A DNA stretch of 27,861 nucleotides from an uncultured Clostridia bacterium (GTDB lineage Bacteria; Bacillota; Clostridia; TANB77; CAG-508). The position numbers and the translations under genes were made by a program. The stretch lies in assembly GCA_910589185.1 (NCBI GenBank), contig CAJUSU010000018.1, forward strand, positions 1-27,861. The letters are read 5' to 3'. How positions within the stretch are numbered: the stretch's first letter is position 1; each line of letters opens with the position of its first letter. Of the stretch, positions 1 to 7,164 are shown piece by piece. The notes below the pieces were generated by a model. The model was given only the letters and a program-made list of their open reading frames with translations. It was not told the origin of the DNA and made no database searches.

Positions 1-782
1 GGAAAAAAGCTATAAAAATTATCAAAAGTATAGCCCTGTGACCTAATATATTCAATAGACTCTTTTAAGGCAATAGAAGAATCACTTACAAATTTGGTAT
101 CATGCATTAGAATAACTAAAGTATCTTTCCCTTTCATTGTCTTTTTCAAATTACTCAGTAATTGTTCTTTAGAATATTTTTTTACAGAATCATGATTCAA
201 ACAATTCCAGTCAATATAAGTATAATCCATTTGACCAAGTAGTTTCAAGCAATTCTTTTTTTGTACTTTATGATGTGAGGACATATAGCCGGTAGGAAAA
301 CGGAAAATATGAGAAGAGTAATTTTCTACACCAATTGCATTACTAATTGCCAAATCTGTTTTTCTAACTTCATCCATAAAACTACTATCACTTCTATATA
401 GCACTTTATTATCATGGTCATAGCCATGATTTGCTATAAAATGACCTTCTTCATAGGCCCTTTTGGTAATTTCAGGATAACTGTCTACATATTTTCCAAT
501 TACGAAAAAACTAGCTTTTACATTTTCCTCTTTTAAGATATCTAAAATTTTAGGGGTAACATTAGGACTTGGACCATCATCAAAGGTCAAATAAGCTACT
601 TTTTCTTTACCTTTAGGCAAATTGGTAATCTTGTCTGCCAATTCTTCAGAAAGAATAGAGGTATTAGAAGCACTAACACTAAGCAAAGTAGAAGTATGTA
701 AAATAGAAAAAGTGCAGACAAAGAATAAAATAAGAATGATAGAAAAAAGAATAGTTTTTTTAGTAATGAAAAATACCTTCAT
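1..782 (-). CDS. Polysaccharide deacetylase (NodB-fold), 3' end cut by window edge
   Basis: Reading the minus strand from ATG at 782 gives 260 open codons that run off the window start. The start has AGGTGA about 7 nt upstream. Residues 7-27 form a hydrophobic signal or anchor segment, so the enzyme should act outside the membrane. The NodB motifs appear in order: TFDDGP (motif 1), HGYDH (motif 2, metal-binding histidines), RFPTGY (motif 3), DWNCLNHD (motif 4) and VILMHD (motif 5, catalytic His). The family removes N- or O-acetyl groups from peptidoglycan or other surface glycans. The last visible residues (GYTFDNFYSFF) look like the usual C-terminal helix, so probably only a few residues are missing. 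The gene is divergent from the metallo-hydrolase gene at 898. The exact glycan substrate cannot be read from sequence. Confidence 0.93.
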   Translation of the reverse strand, partial: MKVFFITKKTILFSIILILFFVCTFSILHTSTLLSVSASNTSILSEELADKITNLPKGKEKVAYLTFDDGPSPNVTPKILDILKEENVKASFFVIGKYVDSYPEITKRAYEEGHFIANHGYDHDNKVLYRSDSSFMDEVRKTDLAISNAIGVENYSSHIFRFPTGYMSSHHKVQKKNCLKLLGQMDYTYIDWNCLNHDSVKKYSKEQLLSNLKKTMKGKDTLVILMHDTKFVSDSSIALKESIEYIRSQGYTFDNFYSFF

Positions 783-800
783 AAAAAAGTCACCTACTTA

Positions 801-829
801 TTGCTATTTTATGAAAAAACGAGTAAAAT
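801..829 (+). promoter_or_regulatory. Putative sigma-A-type promoter for the gene at 898
   Basis: TTGCTA at 801-806 and TAAAAT at 824-829 are separated by exactly 17 bp. Transcription would begin near 836, about 60 nt before the ATG at 898. The match is moderate and rests on sequence only. Confidence 0.45.
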
Positions 830-831
830 TA

Positions 832-852
832 TGTCAGGTTGGGGACACACCT
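832..852. repeat. Small G-rich palindromic element in the divergent intergenic region
   Basis: AGGT at 836-839 and ACCT at 849-852 flank a G-rich loop. An overlapping alternative pairs TGTC (832-835) with GACA (844-847). The segment is far richer in G and C than its surroundings. It could be a REP-like element, a regulator site or an RNA leader hairpin for the 898 gene. I saw no second copy in the window. Confidence 0.3.
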
Positions 853-897
853 TTGAAACAACGAACAAACTATAGAAAAAACAAAGGGAGAATAACA

Positions 898-1771
898 ATG
901 GAACTAATAAAAGTAGGAGAAAGAACATATTATATTAAAAATCCAACGAATATTGGAATATATAAAATAGATGATGAAAATATATATTTGATAGACTCTG
1001 GAAATGATAAAGAAGCAGGAAAGAAGATACTAAAGATAGTAGAAGAACAAGGGTGGAAAATAAAAGGAATTGTAAATACTCATTCGAATGCAGACCATAT
1101 TGGTGGAAACAAAGTCATCCAAGAAAGAACCAATTGCGAGATATATGCACATAACATAGAAAGTAGTTTTACAGAGTATCCTATTTTAGAACCTTCTTTT
1201 CTATATGGAGGATACCCATTTGAAGATTTGAGGCACAAGTTTTTACTAGCCAAAGAGTCTAAAGTAACTAAGTTAGAAAATAACTTACCAGAAGGATTAG
1301 AATATTTTGAACTAAAAGGACATTTTTTTGATATGTGCCGGTATTAGAACTTCTGATGATGTTGTATTTCTTGCAGATAGTGTGTTTAGTGAAGAAACAA
1401 TCAATAAATATCATTTGTTTTTCATTTATGATGTGAAAGAATATTTAAATACATTAGAAATGATAGCACAAATGAAGGCGGAATTATTTATTCCATCACA
1501 CTGTGAAGCAACAAAAGATATGACTAATTTAGTGCAAGAAAATCAAAGAAAAGTGAAAGAAGTAGCAGAAGTAATATATCATTTTTGCGAAAAAGAAGTT
1601 ACTTTTGAAGAAGTGCTAAAATATATATTTGATTATTATTCTTTAACCATGAATGCAAATCAATATGTGCTAATAGGAAGTACAATTAGGTCATATCTTT
1701 CCTACTTAGCAGATGAAAATAAAGTTACTTATGAATTTAAAGAAAACAAAATGATTTGGAGACAAGTCTAA
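898..1771 (+). pseudogene. MBL-fold metallo-hydrolase interrupted by a +1 frameshift
   Basis: ATG at 898 follows AAAGGGAG with good spacing; the open frame continues upstream to 622 but that part overlaps the divergent gene. Frame one runs to TAG at 1348 and frame two, one base later, runs to 1771; together they make a protein of about 290 residues. The first part has the metallo-beta-lactamase motif THSNADHIGG (residues 61-70). The second His of the usual HxHxDH is Asn (N64), with H62, D66 and H67 kept. Near residue 140 the frame reads GHFFDM, then breaks; the other frame continues GIRTSDDVVFLADS, the expected follow-on. Removing one C of CCGG (1338-1339) gives D-M-C-G-I-R-T and restores a single ORF. 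It may be a decayed gene or a sequence error. Substrate unknown; the family includes thiolesterases and related hydrolases. Confidence 0.8.
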
Positions 1772-1784
1772 AAAGGAGAAAAAC

Positions 1785-2477
1785 ATGAAAGAGAGTAAAT
1801 TAGATAATTTAGTATGGATGATATTTTTGATAGCAGGATTAATTTTTGCCATTATAGGGATAGTTATTTGTGTTAACATGCTATATACGCAAGGAAAAGT
1901 AAAAACAATTGGTGTAATAGAAGAGGCCTATAGTAGAGAACATAGCTCATATACTTTAGTATCTTTTGAAGTAAATGGAGAGAAAATAACTGCTAGAGTG
2001 AATGGTTATTCTTCAGGATTTTATAAGGGAAAAGAAATTGAAATATATTATAATGAACAAAATCCAAATGAAATCAGTATTCCTTCTCTAGATTTGCTAT
2101 TTTTAATATTCCCAGGAATAGGAGTGCTTTTTGCAGGTATTGGAGGAACAGGCTTATTGGTAAAATGGAGAAAAAAGAAAAGGGAGGAAAAATTAAGAGA
2201 AAATGGAGACGTAATTTACGGAGACTATGTAGAAACAAGACTAAATACTTCTTATTCTGTGAACAACAGACATCCCTACAACATTATTTGTGAATGGTAT
2301 AATGTAGAAGATGGAAAGACATATATTTTTAAAAGCAATAATATATGGATGAACCCAGAAAACAAGATAGAAGAACAAAATATTACTACTTTCCCAATCT
2401 ATATTGATTTAGAAGACAAAAAGAATTATACAATGGATATTGATAGTTTAATAGAAGATGTGGTGGATTTAAGCTAG
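1785..2477 (+). CDS. DUF3592-like membrane protein
   Basis: Starts at ATG 1785 after AAAAGGAG, 13 nt behind the metallo-hydrolase, so the two are probably co-transcribed. The 230-residue product has a hydrophobic helix at about 12-34, a beta-rich segment (about 40-95) and a second helix pair at about 103-127, then a soluble, highly charged C-terminal part. This arrangement, including a stretch ending YYNEQNPNEI, matches the DUF3592 family seen widely in Bacillota and elsewhere, whose function is not established. No catalytic motif is visible. The C-terminal half (about 130-230) has its own beta-rich pattern and may be a second cytoplasmic or extracellular domain. Confidence 0.75.
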   Translation: MKESKLDNLVWMIFLIAGLIFAIIGIVICVNMLYTQGKVKTIGVIEEAYSREHSSYTLVSFEVNGEKITARVNGYSSGFYKGKEIEIYYNEQNPNEISIPSLDLLFLIFPGIGVLFAGIGGTGLLVKWRKKKREEKLRENGDVIYGDYVETRLNTSYSVNNRHPYNIICEWYNVEDGKTYIFKSNNIWMNPENKIEEQNITTFPIYIDLEDKKNYTMDIDSLIEDVVDLS

Positions 2478-2508
2478 GAAGAAAGTAGTTCTATCAAAGC
2501 ATTTGAAC

Positions 2509-2530
2509 AATTTGGCGGAGCCGACAAATT
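2509..2530. other. Hairpin of unknown role after the DUF3592 gene
   Basis: AATTTG (2509-2514) pairs with CAAATT (2525-2530), and CGG/CCG inside can extend the stem past a G/A mismatch. It lies 32 nt after the stop codon at 2477 and 15 nt before a longer terminator-like hairpin. There is no T-run, so it is not a terminator by itself. Confidence 0.4.
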
Positions 2531-2545
2531 GATATAAATAAGCTC

Positions 2546-2577
2546 AGGAGCAGAACTTAAAGTTTTGCTCCTATTTT
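2546..2577 (+). terminator. Rho-independent terminator-like hairpin
   Basis: The 12-nt arms at 2546-2557 (AGGAGCAGAACT) and 2561-2572 (AGTTTTGCTCCT) pair along their full length with one G-U, around a TAA loop. They are followed only by ATTTT, so the U-tract is weak. It separates the 898-2477 operon from the two-component genes. Confidence 0.65.
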
Positions 2578-2586
2578 CATAGTTAT

Positions 2587-2629
2587 CTTAAAAAAATGTA
2601 AGTTCAAAACCAAAAAGATGTGATATAAT
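2587..2629 (+). promoter_or_regulatory. Promoter and BceR-type operator of the two-component operon
   Basis: An extended -10 (TG at 2621-2622, TATAAT at 2624-2629) lies 19 nt upstream of the response-regulator ATG; no good -35 box is visible. Upstream, CTTAAA (2587-2592), a 4-nt centre and TGTAAG (2597-2602) form a 16-bp near-perfect inverted repeat. It has the same half-sites and spacing as the perfect palindrome at 12180-12195 in front of the BceAB-type transporter. TNACA-N4-TGTAA is, as I recall, the motif described for BceR-like regulators; the left half here has A for C. A weak -35 with an upstream operator suggests activation, here autoregulation. Confidence 0.6.
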
Positions 2630-2648
2630 CTAAGGGGAGGAAAAAGAA

Positions 2649-3314
2649 ATGTCAAAAATATTAATTGTAGAAGATGACGAAAAGTTAAGAAATGAACTAG
2701 AAACATTTTTAAATCGCAATGGATTTATAGCACAAAGTCTAACTCAGTTTCAAAATACAATACAAGATATTTTAAATAGTCAAGCGGACTTAATCTTATT
2801 AGACATCAATTTACCTTTCACAGACGGAGAATATATCTGCAAAGAAATTAGAAAAAAATCCAATGTCCCTATTATTATGGTAACCAGTAGAGACAATGAA
2901 ATAGATGAACTTATGAGCCTAAACTATGGAGCAGACCAATATGTAACCAAACCATATAACTTACAAATATTACTAGCCAAAATAGCAGGACTTTTAAAAA
3001 GAAATCAAAGTGCAAATATAGAAAGAATAGATTGCAAAGAATTTTACTTAAATACAGCTAGTAGAATGTTAGAAAGAGAAAATAACAAAATAGAGTTAAC
3101 CAAAAATGAATATAATATTATGTATTTTTTAGTAAAGAATCAGGGGCAAGTTGTTTCAAGAGATGAGATAATGGATTACTTATGGGAAAGTGAGGAATTT
3201 ATTGACGACAATACTTTAAGTGTCAATATCAAAAGACTAAGAACAAAGCTAGAAGAATTAGGAACGAAAGATTTAATCGAAACAAGGAGAGGACAGGGGT
3301 ATTTATTGAAATGA
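2649..3314 (+). CDS. OmpR-family response regulator, BceR/YxdJ type
   Basis: A 221-residue two-domain regulator. The receiver domain (1-118) has the acidic pair D9-D10, phospho-acceptor D52 (LLDINLP), the T/S switch (VTSRD, about 79-80) and K101 (VTKPYN). The winged-helix DNA-binding domain occupies about 125-221, with ELTKNEYNI and the final RRGQGYLLK typical of OmpR/PhoB regulators. Start ATG 2649 follows AGGGGAGG. It overlaps the kinase gene by 4 nt (ATGA), so the two are translationally coupled. Regulators of this size next to a short intramembrane-sensing kinase belong to the BceR group, which controls detoxification ABC transporters for bacitracin, lantibiotics or host peptides. Its likely target is the transporter at 12279, 9 kb away, which shares the operator architecture. 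Confidence 0.92.
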   Translation: MSKILIVEDDEKLRNELETFLNRNGFIAQSLTQFQNTIQDILNSQADLILLDINLPFTDGEYICKEIRKKSNVPIIMVTSRDNEIDELMSLNYGADQYVTKPYNLQILLAKIAGLLKRNQSANIERIDCKEFYLNTASRMLERENNKIELTKNEYNIMYFLVKNQGQVVSRDEIMDYLWESEEFIDDNTLSVNIKRLRTKLEELGTKDLIETRRGQGYLLK

Positions 3315-4330
3315 GTTTTGGAAAGTTTTTGAAAGAAAAAATGGGACTAATAGCACTTAGCGTATTTGCCATTGTTAGTTCACAAATCTTACTACTAACT
3401 TCAAAAATCGAATTGTGGATTAGAATGTATATTGGAATAGTTCCTATCCTTTGCGTTGGAATAGGACTTATGATAGAGTATTATCACAAAAAACATTTCT
3501 ACCATCATATTCAACAACAATTACAAGAACTAGACAATAAATATCTTTTATCAGAAGTAATGGAAAAGCCAGATTTTGTAGAAGCAGAATTATTAAAAGA
3601 GACTTTACAAGAAACGGGAAAGTCTATGCTAGAAAATGTAAATACATATAAGCATTTGCAAGAAGATTACAAAGAATATATTGAATTATGGATACATGAA
3701 ATTAAAACACCAATAGCAGCAAGCAAAATGATTATAGAGAATAACAAATCAGAAGTAACGAGAAGCATTGAAGAAGAATTAGGAAAAATTGAGAACTATA
3801 CAGAACAAGCTTTATTTTATGCTAGAAGTAATAGTGTAGAAAAGGACTATATTATAACAAAATCCAATTTAAAGGAAATAGTAAATAGTGCTATTTTGAA
3901 GAATAAAAATAGTTTACTATCGAACAAAGTGAGTATAGAAATTCATGACATAGAAGAAAGTGTTTATACAGACAGTAAATGGACTGTGTTTATGATAAGT
4001 CAGATACTACAAAATAGTATTCAGTATGCAAAACAAGACAAAGGCAAAATAGAAATTTATGCAGAGCCAAAGACCGAGAAAATAGTGTTATATATCAAAG
4101 ATAATGGAATAGGCATTCAAAAAGGAGAAATTACAAGGGTATTTGAAAAAGGATTTACAGGAAATAATGGTAGAATAACAGGAAAGAAATCAACAGGTTT
4201 AGGACTATATTTATGCAAAAAGCTATGTGATAAATTAGGGTTAAAAATAGAATTAGATTCTGTAAAAGATATAGGAACAGAAGTAAGAATTGTATTTCCA
4301 AAGAATAGCTATACCAATTTTGATGAATAA
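3311..4330 (+). CDS. Intramembrane-sensing histidine kinase, BceS/YxdK type
   Basis: The 339-residue protein has two closely spaced N-terminal membrane helices (about 12-30 and 38-56) with almost no extracellular loop, the hallmark of intramembrane-sensing kinases. The phosphorylated His is H129 in WIHEIKTP. The ATP-binding domain shows the N box (QILQNSIQYA), G1 (DNGIGI), the F-box region (EKGFTG) and G2 (STGLGLYLCKKLC). Such kinases do not sense ligand directly; they receive the signal through a physical complex with a BceAB-type transporter. Normally that transporter is adjacent, whereas here the next gene encodes a CapA-family protein and the candidate partner is at 12279-15126. The start overlaps the regulator stop (ATGA). 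Confidence 0.92.
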   Translation: MSFGKFLKEKMGLIALSVFAIVSSQILLLTSKIELWIRMYIGIVPILCVGIGLMIEYYHKKHFYHHIQQQLQELDNKYLLSEVMEKPDFVEAELLKETLQETGKSMLENVNTYKHLQEDYKEYIELWIHEIKTPIAASKMIIENNKSEVTRSIEEELGKIENYTEQALFYARSNSVEKDYIITKSNLKEIVNSAILKNKNSLLSNKVSIEIHDIEESVYTDSKWTVFMISQILQNSIQYAKQDKGKIEIYAEPKTEKIVLYIKDNGIGIQKGEITRVFEKGFTGNNGRITGKKSTGLGLYLCKKLCDKLGLKIELDSVKDIGTEVRIVFPKNSYTNFDE

Positions 4331-4347
4331 AGTGAGGAGAAAGAGAT

Positions 4348-5616
4348 TTGAAACAAAGGAATAGAAGAAAACAATCTAATAAACTTATCTTAGTTTTATT
4401 ATTACTAATTATAATCTTATCGGTTATATTGATAGTAAAACAGCAAGATAAAAAGGAAACTGTGGATACTTCAAAGGAGCCACAGAAAAATACGGTTACA
4501 GAAAATCAACCGAGTGAGCCAGAGGAAAAAACAACTAGTATGTCACTCGTTATGGTAGGAGACAATTTAATCCATGAGAGTGTATATATGGATGCGAAAA
4601 GACATGCAAATGGCAATGGGTATGATTTTAGACCGATGATTACTCGTATCAAAGAGAAAGTACAAAACTATGATGTGGCTTATTATAACCAAGAGACGAT
4701 ACTGGGGGGAACAGAACTAAATTTGTCAGGGTATCCTACTTTTAACTCTCCTTATGAAGCGGGAGATTATATGATAGATGCAGGCTTTAATTTAGTGAGC
4801 ACTGCAACTAACCACGCTTTAGATAAGGGAGAAAGAGGAATACTATATTCAAGAAAGTATTGGGATAAGCAAAACGATGTGTTAGTAGCAGGTACTTATA
4901 GTTCCAAAGAGCAAAGAGATGAAATACAAATCAAAGAGAAAAATGGAATTACCTATACCATGCTAAACTATACCTATGGTACCAATGGTTCAAAAGTACC
5001 AAGTGGAAAGGACTATTTAATTAATGTATGGCCAACAGATTTATCCATTAATGACCCTAAAAAAGATACAAAATATCAAGCTTATAAAGAAAGGGTAAAA
5101 CAAGATATTGCTAAAGTAAGAAACAAAGTAGATGTGTTAATTGTTGCAATGCATTGTGGAGTAGAATACAAGCCGACAGCTAGTAGTTATCAGAAAGATG
5201 AAGCGGAGTTTTTGGCAAGTGAAGGTGTAGATATTGTGATAGGAACACATCCGCATGTGATTGAACCAGTAGAGTGGATAGATGATACAATTGTATTTTA
5301 TTCTTTAGGGAATTTTATTTCTTCACAATATAGAGATGATAATTATAACAAATTAATAGGACTAATGAGTTCTTTAACGATTACCAAAACAACAAATGAA
5401 GAAGAAAGCACCATAAAAATAGACAAGATAGAAAACGAACTGCTTTACACTTCCTATAAGAATGAACAAGATAGAAGAGATATTCAGGTCATACCATTTA
5501 GTCATCCAGATATTGCTAAATACTTGCCAAAATATGAAAGCATATATGAGAGATATAAAAATGTGGTGCAAAGTTATGATGAGAATATGTATGTGGTACC
5601 AGTTTATGGAGAGTAA
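4348..5616 (+). CDS. CapA-family (PGA_cap) metallophosphoesterase-like surface protein
   Basis: The start is TTG at 4348, with GAGGAG 8 nt upstream; 17 nt separate it from the kinase stop, suggesting one operon. The 422-residue product has a short basic N-terminus, a membrane helix (about 12-30), a charged linker rich in Pro, Glu and Thr (about 33-62) and then the catalytic-like domain. Conserved family motifs are visible: VMVGDN (68-73), NQETILGG (114-121), FNSP, ATNHALDKG (153-161), MHCGVEY (about 268), GTHPHVIEP (about 300) and YSLGNFISSQ (about 319). The family includes CapA/PgsA proteins of poly-gamma-glutamate synthesis and many uncharacterised surface enzymes. No pgsB or pgsC gene is present nearby, so a capsule role is not supported by context. 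Its place next to a peptide-sensing kinase suggests an envelope role. Confidence 0.88.
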   Translation: MKQRNRRKQSNKLILVLLLLIIILSVILIVKQQDKKETVDTSKEPQKNTVTENQPSEPEEKTTSMSLVMVGDNLIHESVYMDAKRHANGNGYDFRPMITRIKEKVQNYDVAYYNQETILGGTELNLSGYPTFNSPYEAGDYMIDAGFNLVSTATNHALDKGERGILYSRKYWDKQNDVLVAGTYSSKEQRDEIQIKEKNGITYTMLNYTYGTNGSKVPSGKDYLINVWPTDLSINDPKKDTKYQAYKERVKQDIAKVRNKVDVLIVAMHCGVEYKPTASSYQKDEAEFLASEGVDIVIGTHPHVIEPVEWIDDTIVFYSLGNFISSQYRDDNYNKLIGLMSSLTITKTTNEEESTIKIDKIENELLYTSYKNEQDRRDIQVIPFSHPDIAKYLPKYESIYERYKNVVQSYDENMYVVPVYGE

Positions 5617-5643
5617 AAAACTATTTTAATAGGGGGATTGTTG

Positions 5644-6756
5644 ATGAAAAAGAAAATAGGAATAATAGTAATAGGAATAGCTGTAATAACAATTATAGTA
5701 GTATGTATTATTCTGTTTACAGATTTTGGACAAAAGGTAAGGTCAGATGTATATGAGAAATATGGAATGGAAAAAGAAATAGTAAACATTGAAAAACAAA
5801 AAGATATAAAAGTAACTTATCATTATGGAAGTTCTAATGTAGGATTCGAAACAAAAATAACAGATGAAAATATCATCAATAAGGTGATAAATAGTATCTC
5901 TAATAGAGAGTTGAATAATGAGACAAAGGCTGGAATTATGTTATACATTACAGGAAAGTATGAAGTTGATTTTGGAAATAATATAGTAATGAAATTTGAT
6001 GGCTATTATGATGATGGATATGTCAAGATATCTAACAAAGAGAAAGAATTTATTACTCAAATAAATCCACAAGTGTTAAAAGAAATAGTGGAGATTATTG
6101 ATACAAAATTAACAGAAAATGCAAAGATGTTTCATACAAAAAAGATAACAGTTATGGATGCAAAGAATAAGTCGATAGATATTACCAGAAAAACAGCAGT
6201 AGAGTATATTTTACATGAGTGCAAAGATATTGGAACTAAAAAGGCGGATACTAAAGAAATTCAAAACAAATTACGATATAAAATAAATTTTAATAATGGG
6301 ATAGAAATAATACAATATGAAGAGACAGAACAAGGAAGTCTTATGAAAGATGGTGTACAGTATGAAGCATATGGATTGGAAGCACTAGATAGGATTTTTG
6401 AACTTGCTTTTTATGATAGTGACCAAAAAGATAAGATTTTTAGTACAAACAAAATTATCATAGAAAGTCCTAGTAAAACAATACAAATAACCGACAAAGA
6501 TATTATTGAGAAAATAACTACACCTATTGTATATTCAGATCTACAAGAAAGGGATTATATAAGTAATCGAGATATAACAGAAGAATATAAGTATGCAATT
6601 AAAGTAAAAATAAATGAATATGAATTGTTAGTGTCGGATAAAAATGGAACTTATACAATGGGAGATAGATATATTATTTATCCAGATAAAACAAGAAAAA
6701 TGTACTTTTTATTGAATGATATAGAAAATTACATAAATGAGTTATTATATAAATAA
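5644..6756 (+). CDS. Membrane-anchored protein of unknown function with three internal repeats
   Basis: I do not recognise this family. I chose ATG 5644, with AGGGGG 7 nt upstream, over the in-frame TTGs at 5638 and 5641. The 370-residue product starts with KKK and a single long hydrophobic helix (about 5-26), so the rest is probably extracellular. Three similar modules of about 90-110 residues follow. Each opens with a short beta strand and then a helix starting with a form of ITDxxIIxKI: near residue 70 (KITDENIINKVI), near 177 (IDITRKTAVEYIL) and near 280 (IQITDKDIIEKIT). Each continues with a strand-rich part containing an aromatic YxI or YxV pattern. No enzyme motif or sorting signal is visible. 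It lies 27 nt after the CapA-family gene and is probably in the same operon. The protein ends just upstream of the non-coding RNA unit. Confidence 0.7.
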   Translation: MKKKIGIIVIGIAVITIIVVCIILFTDFGQKVRSDVYEKYGMEKEIVNIEKQKDIKVTYHYGSSNVGFETKITDENIINKVINSISNRELNNETKAGIMLYITGKYEVDFGNNIVMKFDGYYDDGYVKISNKEKEFITQINPQVLKEIVEIIDTKLTENAKMFHTKKITVMDAKNKSIDITRKTAVEYILHECKDIGTKKADTKEIQNKLRYKINFNNGIEIIQYEETEQGSLMKDGVQYEAYGLEALDRIFELAFYDSDQKDKIFSTNKIIIESPSKTIQITDKDIIEKITTPIVYSDLQERDYISNRDITEEYKYAIKVKINEYELLVSDKNGTYTMGDRYIIYPDKTRKMYFLLNDIENYINELLYK

Positions 6757-6776
6757 ATATAAAAGTGGTAAAAACA

Positions 6777-6806
6777 TTGACGATATGAATAAAAAGATAG
6801 TATAAT
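6777..6806 (+). promoter_or_regulatory. Strong promoter of the repeat RNA
   Basis: TTGACG (6777-6782) and a perfect TATAAT (6801-6806) are separated by 18 bp. This is one of the best sigma-A matches in the window. It drives no long ORF; the predicted start near 6813 leads directly into structured RNA. Confidence 0.75.
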
Positions 6807-6866
6807 AAATATACTATAGAAGTAATCTTTATGATTACCGATAGGAAGTTCTTATCTAAAGAAAAC

Positions 6867-6960
6867 GATTTCAAATTAGGTGAAGTTCAAGCCTTATAAA
6901 TGAGCTGAATTGAAATTAGGTAATGCTTAAGCCTTATAAATAAGCAGATTTAAATAGGGG
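6867..6960 (+). repeat. Two and a third tandem 40-nt repeats folding as pseudoknots
   Basis: Units are 6867-6906, 6907-6946 and a partial third from 6947 (GATTTAAATAGG). The full units differ at about 8 of 40 positions. In unit 1, AGTTCA (6884-6889) pairs with TGAGCT (6901-6906); in unit 2, TGCTTA (6924-6929) pairs with TAAGCA (6941-6946). Two position pairs changed together (A-U to U-A, C-G to U-A) and one changed from U-G to C-G. Stem 1 is AGGT 6878-6881 with GCCT 6891-6894, and 6918-6921 with 6931-6934. Loop 1 is 2 nt, the junction 1 nt and loop 3 TATAAA, which suits an H-type pseudoknot. Confidence 0.85.
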
Positions 6961-6996
6961 GTACATTTCATTAGAAATGTGCTCTCTATTTTTTTT
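6955..6996 (+). terminator. Strong terminator of the repeat RNA
   Basis: A 15-bp stem (6955-6969 with 6974-6988, containing G-U pairs) around the loop ATTA is followed by eight T residues (6989-6996). Confidence 0.9.
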
Positions 6997-7023
6997 GTCA
7001 ATTTTTTATGAAAAAAGGTAATG

Positions 7024-7164
7024 ATGAAGGCAGTTTCAAAAATAGCAAAAGTGACTTCTCCACTGGAATATGATAAGCAAGGAAGAAAATGTAGAAGCTT
7101 AATATCAGCAGAATATAGATATATTAATTCTAACAAAGAAGAATGTTTAGAATATAAAAAATGA
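7024..7164 (+). CDS. Possible small ORF (46 codons) behind the repeat RNA
   Basis: Two ATG codons stand at 7021 and 7024; the second is better spaced from AAAGG (7014-7018). The frame runs to TGA at 7162-7164. The product begins MKAVSKIAKVTSPLEY, is basic, contains two Cys, and resembles nothing I know. It begins 25 nt after the RNA terminator, exactly where the toxin gene stands in type III toxin-antitoxin loci, but it is much shorter than any known ToxN, CptN or TenpN protein. It could be a truncated remnant, a genuine small protein or a chance ORF. The region 7165-7207 after it is AT-rich and holds nothing else I recognise. Confidence 0.3.
   Translation: MKAVSKIAKVTSPLEYDKQGRKCRSLISAEYRYINSNKEECLEYKK

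Larger units (their letters stand above)
6813..6996 (+). ncRNA. Structured non-coding RNA with tandem pseudoknot repeats (type III antitoxin-like)
   Basis: Between a strong promoter and a strong terminator lies about 180 nt with no credible ORF. From 5' to 3': hairpin 6822-6838 (GTAATC/GATTAC, loop TTTAT), hairpin 6840-6856 (7 bp with one G-U), two 40-nt repeats from 6867, and the terminator 6955-6996. Each repeat can form an H-type pseudoknot: stem 1 AGGT/GCCT and stem 2 of 6 bp. The stem 2 sequences differ between the repeats but both pair. Short RNAs made of 36-48-nt pseudoknot repeats behind a promoter and before a terminator are the antitoxin part of type III toxin-antitoxin loci (ToxIN, CptIN, TenpIN). 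The 40-nt unit and roughly 2.3 copies best resemble the CptI group. A toxin of about 150-170 residues should follow but only a 46-codon ORF does. Alternatives are a new riboswitch or a regulatory sRNA. Confidence 0.7.

Noticed and set aside
622..897. N-terminal extension of the MBL-fold gene to 622
   Set aside because: The extension overlaps the divergent deacetylase gene, and ATG 898 has a good ribosome site and is where homology to the family begins.
1324..1347. Programmed +1 frameshift at the T-run of the MBL gene
   Set aside because: A shift at the T-run would replace the conserved FFDM by LIC; the break is better placed after ATG at 1333, and no stimulatory structure is visible.
4348..5616. 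Poly-gamma-glutamate capsule locus
   Set aside because: Only the CapA-family gene is present; the synthetase and partner membrane genes are missing, so the capsule assignment is not supported.
6867..6960. CRISPR array
   Set aside because: The two units are directly adjacent with no spacers, and their differences are compensating changes in an RNA stem.
6867..6960. Tandem preQ1-type riboswitch (also a small pseudoknot)
   Set aside because: The conserved core sequence of class I preQ1 aptamers is not present, and the terminator is about 260 nt before the nearest long gene, which has its own promoter.
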